DNA of 33,953 nt from Candidatus Iainarchaeum sp. (GTDB lineage Archaea > Iainarchaeota > Iainarchaeia > Iainarchaeales > GW2011-AR10). Below the pieces are notes generated by a model. It was not told the origin of the DNA. It saw only the letters and a program-made list of their open reading frames with translations, and did not search any database. A program made the translations under genes and the position numbers. Of this stretch, positions 29,484 through 33,953 are shown one piece after another. Each line of letters begins with the position of its first letter. The stretch's first letter is position 1. The DNA lies in the NCBI GenBank assembly GCA_016198165.1, contig JACQJF010000049.1:1-33953 (forward strand), in the 5' to 3' direction.

Positions 29484-29624
29484 CTGAAAAAAAGTTCGCT
29501 TGGAACAGAATCCCCAAGGACAATAATTATCCGCAAAATGAGGCACACAAGCCATCCGTTGGACGAAATGTCACTGCTTATTACAAAAGGCGGTCTGCAG
29601 GTCAGGGAGCTTTCGGGTAAATGA
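29484..29624 (+). other. In-frame C-terminal extension of the KaiC-like gene after TAG
   Basis: The 46 codons after the amber codon read LKKSSLGTESPRTIIIRKMR and continue HTSHPL...ITKGGLQV, then TGA at 29622-29624. The IRKMR-x-T-x-H pattern followed by an (I/F)-x-IT-x-x-G-(I/L)-x-V end is the usual C-terminus of archaeal KaiC-like ATPases. The TGA lies one nt before the ATG of the V4R gene. I infer that the full-length gene is 28878-29624. Confidence 0.8.
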
Positions 29625-29625
29625 T

Positions 29626-30258
29626 ATGCTTGCGGAAAAAATACGCCAATACATTTCCTCCAGGTACCTGCGGTTTGGCGAAGAAGAAATATGGTTCGGA
29701 AAAGAACGGGTTTTGTTTTATTTTGCGCCGCATCTTGCAGAAGAATTTTCAATAAACCGCCGAATTTTCGGGTTGAAGTATTGTGCGGCGTGTTTTCTTG
29801 CCGGGCGCACTGCGGGCCATGCTTTTGTGGAAAAACACGGCGTACCTCTCAAGAAAATCCTGACTCCGGTTGTTGAACTGAGCTGCACTGTCCTTACTGC
29901 TTTTGGTTTTGGTTCTTTCCGGACACTCAAGGTCAGGGAAGAAGGCTTTATGGTTGTTGCCGGAAAATCCACTCTTGCAAAAGAAATCAAGCAGAAAATG
30001 TTTTCACAAAAACCGGTTGATTTTGCCCTCGCGGGGGTATTTGCCGGGGCACTCTCGTGTTTTTCTTCGGAAAAATTTTATGCAGTTGAAACAAAATGCT
30101 GTGCCCAAAAAAACGTGGATGAATGCGTGTGGGTTGCAGGAACGGAAAAATCCATTCTTGGCCATGTAAACGAGTTTTCCCCCGAGAACCTTATGTGGGC
30201 AAAAGAGTTTTTGGCCGAAGTAAAAACGCTTGAAAAAGAGGCAGGTGGCGCCCCGTGA
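29626..30258 (+). CDS. V4R-domain protein
   Basis: 210 residues. The C-terminal half shows the V4R (4-vinyl reductase) small-molecule-binding pattern: FALAGVFAGALSCFSSEKFY, then AVETKCCAQKNVDECVWV, where two cysteines flank a loop as in V4R domains. The N-terminal half includes FGLKYCAACFLAGRTAGHAF. The domain is thought to bind hydrocarbon or other small ligands in regulators and photosynthesis-related proteins. The ATG at 29626 lies 1 nt after the extended KaiC-like frame, and the stop overlaps the next start (GTGA). A sensory role beside the ATPase is inference. Confidence 0.75.
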   Translation: MLAEKIRQYISSRYLRFGEEEIWFGKERVLFYFAPHLAEEFSINRRIFGLKYCAACFLAGRTAGHAFVEKHGVPLKKILTPVVELSCTVLTAFGFGSFRTLKVREEGFMVVAGKSTLAKEIKQKMFSQKPVDFALAGVFAGALSCFSSEKFYAVETKCCAQKNVDECVWVAGTEKSILGHVNEFSPENLMWAKEFLAEVKTLEKEAGGAP

Positions 30259-31427
30259 TTTCAGGGAACCCCCGGGTTGAAAATTTGTCGGGGCAGGCTG
30301 AAAATAGCCTGTGGTCTTTGGCTTTGCGGGATTTTTGGGATTATGTGCAGAAAAATCCTTCAATGCCGCTTCGTTTCCTGGAGTCAGGCATAACTGATGT
30401 CATGAACGGCCCAAGGAGTGAGTTTAATTTGTTCCTGATTCCTGACGGAAACGCGAGGATGGCTGCAGTGAAAATACTCCAAAAGGAGCATGGGTTGCCG
30501 GTTATTGGAGAAAACATGGCTAAAACGCTCAAAAAACTTGAAAAAGGAATCAATGAAATCCTCAGGCATCCCGAAGAATATCTTGGGCTTGTTGAATATG
30601 AATATCAGAGAAGCGGTTTTGCAACATCCCTGCTTTCCAGGGAGCTTCAAAGGCACAGTTTTGGCGACCAGGTAACCTGTGTCTACAATGAAATAAACCG
30701 CCAGGACAGGGTGTACTTTGACATTTTTGAGAAAATGCTTAACGGCATAGGCCAGGCGAATGTCGACCTTCTTCTGGCAAGCAGGGTAAAATGTTTTGTC
30801 GTTGGAAGCGATGCGGAAAAATGGGCCGGGAAAATAAATAACCTGGAAGTGCTGTCAAGGCCCCCTGAAAAGTCCAAGTCAAGAGTGATAATCATAGCGG
30901 GCCTCTATTCCAATCCGAAAAAGGCGCTCAAAAAAATCGAGGATGAAGCGGAAAAAATTTTCCAGGAGTTTCCGGATGATTCAGAAAAGCGCTGCTGCGG
31001 CCTTGTAAACGAAGCTATCGGGGACATCATTGATGAGCGGCTTGAAAAATATGCAAGGGAATCAAACGTTTTCCTAAGGCCCACGCATGTAAGGATTTCA
31101 GGAATGTATTCATCAGCCTACAATAACGCGGCGATGGGTTTTTTGTTTTCGCCTTTCAGCAGTTTTAACCCTGCAAGCCTTGCAATGCAGCTTTTGGGCG
31201 CGTGGAAAACAGATTTTGACCGCCTGAGTAAAAGGCTTGACATTTATTCCCCTGAAAGCTATGCGCTTTGGATGAATCATTTCGGCGACAACAGCATGGC
31301 CGCTCCAAAAGACTTTAACGCTGTCCTGCCATGCAAAAGAAACCCGCCGTTTCTTTCAAAAATAAGCAAGTGGAGTGAAAAAGACCTGGAAAAAGAAATA
31401 AAACCGTTTTACAGCGGGAAAATCTGA
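30255..31427 (+). CDS. Hypothetical protein of the KaiC-like/V4R operon
   Basis: 390 residues starting at GTG 30255, overlapping the V4R stop by 4 nt. The N-terminal part is mixed helix and strand (LRFLESGITDVMNGPRSEFN, LFLIPDGNARMAAVKIL). A central charged region follows (NPKKALKKIEDEAEKIFQEF), and the C-terminus holds a moderately hydrophobic stretch (AMGFLFSPFSSFNPASLAMQ) and ends basic. No nucleotide-binding or catalytic motif is recognised. A pair of Cys at about residue 246-247 (KRCCGL) recalls the CC in the V4R partner. The tight coupling argues that it acts with the ATPase and the V4R protein. Confidence 0.65.
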   Translation: MISGNPRVENLSGQAENSLWSLALRDFWDYVQKNPSMPLRFLESGITDVMNGPRSEFNLFLIPDGNARMAAVKILQKEHGLPVIGENMAKTLKKLEKGINEILRHPEEYLGLVEYEYQRSGFATSLLSRELQRHSFGDQVTCVYNEINRQDRVYFDIFEKMLNGIGQANVDLLLASRVKCFVVGSDAEKWAGKINNLEVLSRPPEKSKSRVIIIAGLYSNPKKALKKIEDEAEKIFQEFPDDSEKRCCGLVNEAIGDIIDERLEKYARESNVFLRPTHVRISGMYSSAYNNAAMGFLFSPFSSFNPASLAMQLLGAWKTDFDRLSKRLDIYSPESYALWMNHFGDNSMAAPKDFNAVLPCKRNPPFLSKISKWSEKDLEKEIKPFYSGKI

Positions 31428-31470
31428 CTTGCCCGTTGCCGGAATGTAACTGCATTTCGATGCAAACCTA

Positions 31471-32382
31471 TCATAATTCGATTTCCAGAAAGTCCGTTGC
31501 AGCCACGACGTCGCCGAATTCCTTTCTTGCCTCGTTTTCGAGTTTTTTTTCCTCCTTGTGGCGGGAACTCAGGTGGGTGAGTGCGAGTTTTTTGCAGCCT
31601 GTTTCAGCCGCGACTTTTCCCGCTTCGCGTGCAGTGGAGTGCCTTGTTTTTATCGCGCGCGACAATAATTCTTCGCTGAAGGTGGCTTCGTGTATGAGCA
31701 GGTCGGATTCCTTTATCTCACTGTAATAGCTTTTTGCTGGGCGCGTGTCAAACACGATGCTGATTTTTTTCCCCAAAACGGCTTTTGACTCGTCCATTAC
31801 CTGTTTTGGGTAAAACTTTTTTCCACTGACTTCTATGGATTCGCCTTTCTGGAGTTTTCCCCAAAGCGGCCCCTCGGGTATGCCGAAGTCGAGTGCTTTT
31901 TGGCGCTGGAACTCGCCCTGCTTGTCTTCTTCCTTGAATGCAAAGCCAAAGCATTCCACTTCGTGCCGCAGTGGAAAAGAGCGCACAAAGTAATCCGCGC
32001 CTTCAAGGCAAACGCCTTTACCAAGCTCGGCAAACCTGATTTCAAAATTCACGTTCATGATTGAGGCGTGTATTGCCTGCATCGCCATTTTTTTGATTCC
32101 GCTTGGCCCGAAAATCGTCAGTGGGTAGTCCCGCTGGTGGATGCTCATTGTAGCCACGAGGCCGGGTATCCCAAGCACGTGGTCTGCGTGCAGGTGCGAG
32201 ATGAAAATGCTTTTTATTTTGAGCATGGAGACGCCCGCCGCAAGCATCTGCCTCTGCGTGCCCTCCGGGCAGTCGAAGAGGAACCACTCGCCTTTGCGCT
32301 TGAGTGCCACGCTTGACAATCCCCTTTCCTTTGTCGGGGTCGAGGCTGCGGTTCCCAAAAAAACTACTTTTATTTTTTCCAT
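31471..32382 (-). CDS. rnz: Ribonuclease Z (tRNA 3'-end endonuclease)
   Basis: 303 residues, a metallo-beta-lactamase-fold nuclease that removes the 3' trailer from tRNA precursors. The motif HLHADH at residues 63-68 binds zinc, FDCPEGTQRQ is the conserved N-terminal loop, FPLRHEVECFGF carries the next His, and IHEATF, HSTAREAG and LTHLSSR complete the metal site and the family's HST motif. Length and architecture match the short-form RNase Z. It is relevant here because the genes for tRNA-Ile and tRNA-Gly lack an encoded CCA. TATA-like GATTTAAAC lies upstream on the minus strand at about 32410. Confidence 0.97.
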   Translation of the reverse strand: MEKIKVVFLGTAASTPTKERGLSSVALKRKGEWFLFDCPEGTQRQMLAAGVSMLKIKSIFISHLHADHVLGIPGLVATMSIHQRDYPLTIFGPSGIKKMAMQAIHASIMNVNFEIRFAELGKGVCLEGADYFVRSFPLRHEVECFGFAFKEEDKQGEFQRQKALDFGIPEGPLWGKLQKGESIEVSGKKFYPKQVMDESKAVLGKKISIVFDTRPAKSYYSEIKESDLLIHEATFSEELLSRAIKTRHSTAREAGKVAAETGCKKLALTHLSSRHKEEKKLENEARKEFGDVVAATDFLEIEL

Positions 32383-32551
32383 GAGACAAGAAATAGGGCG
32401 GCAAAAAGTTTAAATCACGAGCCAGGCGGCCTTATCCTATTTTTTCCAAGCATTTTTTGCACTAGTATCCTGTTGCACTGCTTTTTTTTCTTTTTACTCT
32501 TTTTTTTGTACCAGAATCCTTTATTAATTATTACAAGGCAATGGATATTTC

Positions 32552-33601
32552 ATGGCGCGCAAGGAAAAAAACAGGAAACTTGTAAAGCCTGTTGTCGAGG
32601 GTGTTTTTGAAAACACTGCAGGCATACCTGTGCCAGGAAAGCTCGTTGACCAGGTCGTGGGGCAGGAAAAAGCCGTTGAGATAATCAAAAAGGCTGCTGC
32701 ACAGAAAAGAAACGTACTGCTTGTAGGCCTTCCAGGGACCGGGAAAAGCCTCATTGCACAGGCAATGGCAGAGATTCTCCCAGTCAGCGAGCTTCAGGAC
32801 GTGCTTGTTTACCCCAATCACCAGGACCCGAACACCCCGCGCATACGGAAAGTCGTGGCAGGAGAGGGGAAAAAAATCGTTGAAAAGGGAAAGCTCGAAG
32901 CCCGCGCCCAGGAAGACAACCTGCGCCTGGTGAGCCTCGTTTTTCCAATGGCGTGGCTTTTGATAAGCTTTGTTTTCTGGAAACTCGGCTGGATACCAGA
33001 TGTAGTGTACGCCGCGACACTGATTGTCGGAGTTCTCTTGTTCATCGGCTTTGCCCTCGGCTCACAGGTCCGCACAAAGTCAACAGCCAGCGTGCCAAAA
33101 CTCTTGATTGACAATAATTCAAAAAAAATCGCGCCATTCATTGACGCAACGGGTGCGCGCGCAGGGGCACTGCTTGGTGATGTTCGCCACGATCCACTTC
33201 AATGCTTTGTTAACGTGAATCAGTTAATTGTAGCTTCTGCTGATGGGTCTAAAGAGTTGATTTCATTTGAAGCTTTGTGGGGAAGAATTACAGGAAAGCA
33301 CCCGGAACTTATCGAAAAACACGAGAATGGTTATGAAGCAATAGTTTTTCCAAAAGAAGAAAACGCTTATACTTATGGTTTTAAAGATGGTCAAGTTGTT
33401 TTGTCAAGAATTTATTCAATGAACCGAAAACCACACAATGGGAAAATTGTTGACATTAACCTCAATGGAAAAACCCTTTCAGTCACACCTGAACATAAAA
33501 TTGTTACAAAGTCAAAAAGCAAGCAGGCGGAAAAAATCTCCCAAATGGATAAATTAATTTTTTTGAGCACTGAAAAAGAACTGGTTCCAGCTGTTGCTTA
33601 A
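32552..33601 (+). CDS. lonB: LonB-type membrane protease, N-terminal part fused to an intein N-half
   Basis: 349 residues. Residues 1-217 are archaeal LonB: LVDQVVGQEKAVEIIKKAA, Walker A GLPGTGKS at 59-66, two membrane helices at about 127-146 and 151-169, and the sequence up to ARAGALLGDVRHDPLQ. In intact LonB this is followed by SGGLGTPAHERVE and the Walker B and protease domains. Instead, an intein begins at Cys 218 and the frame ends 132 residues later with a stop. No protease domain follows in the window. The ATG at 32552 has no clear ribosome binding site. Archaeal Lon is a membrane-bound, ATP-dependent protease and usually essential, so the rest is probably encoded further downstream. 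Confidence 0.9.
   Translation: MARKEKNRKLVKPVVEGVFENTAGIPVPGKLVDQVVGQEKAVEIIKKAAAQKRNVLLVGLPGTGKSLIAQAMAEILPVSELQDVLVYPNHQDPNTPRIRKVVAGEGKKIVEKGKLEARAQEDNLRLVSLVFPMAWLLISFVFWKLGWIPDVVYAATLIVGVLLFIGFALGSQVRTKSTASVPKLLIDNNSKKIAPFIDATGARAGALLGDVRHDPLQCFVNVNQLIVASADGSKELISFEALWGRITGKHPELIEKHENGYEAIVFPKEENAYTYGFKDGQVVLSRIYSMNRKPHNGKIVDINLNGKTLSVTPEHKIVTKSKSKQAEKISQMDKLIFLSTEKELVPAVA
33203..33601 (+). other. Intein N-terminal half (candidate split intein)
   Basis: Codons 218-349 of the lonB frame. The first residue is Cys, the nucleophile; CFVNVNQLIVASADG corresponds to block A and GKTLSVTPEHKIVTK to block B with T-x-x-H. The segment continues EKISQMDKLIFLSTEKELVP and stops. That end position is where known naturally split inteins such as DnaE Int-N end. 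Homing-endonuclease blocks and the C-terminal blocks F and G are absent. The DNA is AT-richer than the lonB part before it. Confidence 0.85.
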
Positions 33602-33783
33602 TTTGCTAGACTTCTTTATGTGTTACTTATTTCGCACCGGAAGTGACCTCTTTCCAAAACAACAAATACAGTTTTGACCTAATCAAGTGAATAGCATGTT
33701 ATTGGCATTAATCGGTATTTAAATGAAAAAATAGTGTTTTGGTAGTGAATATATTTAAATTCTTTTTGTGCAACTATTAGGTA

Positions 33784-33953
33784 ATGAATGTTATTTGGAC
33801 AAGGCATGCAAGGGAGAGATTTTTTGAGCGCGCCTTGATGTATGGAATCGGCGTAGGTGAGGCCGAACAAAACATTTTAAGGCAAAGGGTTAAGGAAAAA
33901 CAAAAGGACGACAAAATTAAAACAATCTTTAAAATAATGGATTATTATTTTAC
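33784..33953 (+). CDS. DUF4258-like small protein, partial at window end
   Basis: 56 codons from ATG 33784 to the window edge without a stop. It begins NVIWTRHARERFFERALMYG, and the (T/S)-x-HARER-x-x-ER opening is typical of DUF4258 and related small toxin-like proteins. A TATA-like ATATATTTAAAT lies about 30 nt upstream. The preceding 182 nt (33602-33783) are AT-rich with no gene visible. It is not a continuation of the intein frame. Confidence 0.5.
   Translation, partial: MNVIWTRHARERFFERALMYGIGVGEAEQNILRQRVKEKQKDDKIKTIFKIMDYYF

Overview
This window is from an archaeon. It encodes a thermosome subunit, Orc1/Cdc6, the large subunit of replication factor C, RNA polymerase subunit K, an archaeal-type PheRS alpha/beta pair, IleRS, a LonB-type membrane protease, a V4R protein, a Nob1-like PIN protein and a tRNA whose intron fits the archaeal bulge-helix-bulge rule. 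Small compact genes, many short unknown proteins and a tRNA-Ile with a UAU anticodon suggest a small-genome DPANN-type lineage (Diapherotrites-like is my guess). That placement is inference, because no rRNA is present. Many starts show a GGTGA/GGAG-type ribosome binding site followed by an A or T tract, and several are TTG or GTG.

Layout. 1-6 kb: minus-strand genes for IleRS, tRNA-Ile(UAU), a TM-helix membrane protein and the thermosome. 6-11 kb: a small kinase, small basic coiled-coil proteins, a probable histone-fold protein with a C-terminal coiled coil, a PPC/DUF296 protein, rpoK, a DUF6390-like protein, a DMT transporter coupled to a 58-residue ORF, and a HyaD-like peptidase. 11.0-13.2 kb: an AT-rich accessory island with a wHTH/RelE-type and a PemI/PemK-type toxin-antitoxin pair, each bounded by copies of a tRNA-3'-end-like repeat, plus a remnant 3' end of a second RelE gene. 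13.2-16.4 kb: a candidate origin region, Orc1/Cdc6, a lysine-rich chromatin-like protein and its small paralogue, and a DUF4389 membrane protein. 16.4-19.8 kb: YchF GTPase, VapBC, tRNA-Gly(CCC), an unknown protein and a CoA-binding protein. 19.8-25.2 kb: RfcL, then pheS-unknown-pheT, then a Nob1-like PIN protein. 25.2-31.4 kb: a surface-anchored protein, a metallo-beta-lactamase-fold protein with altered metal ligands, a nucleotidyltransferase, RadC, a wHTH regulator, and an operon of a KaiC-like ATPase, a V4R protein and an unknown protein. 31.4-33.95 kb: RNase Z and a lonB gene that stops inside an intein.

The strongest candidates for something new are: (1) lonB ending after a clear N-terminal intein half, followed by an unrelated ORF, which looks like a naturally split intein; (2) a KaiC-like gene with an in-frame amber codon, after which the family's C-terminus continues to 1 nt before the next gene; (3) toxin-antitoxin cassettes flanked by tRNA T-arm/acceptor repeats, with a relic of cassette turnover; (4) a dispersed multi-hairpin repeat family in which linkers are conserved while stems change but stay complementary; (5) tRNA-Ile(UAU) with a BHB intron just upstream of ileS; and (6) two chromatin-like proteins, a coiled-coil histone-fold protein and an H1/HMG-like lysine-rich protein.
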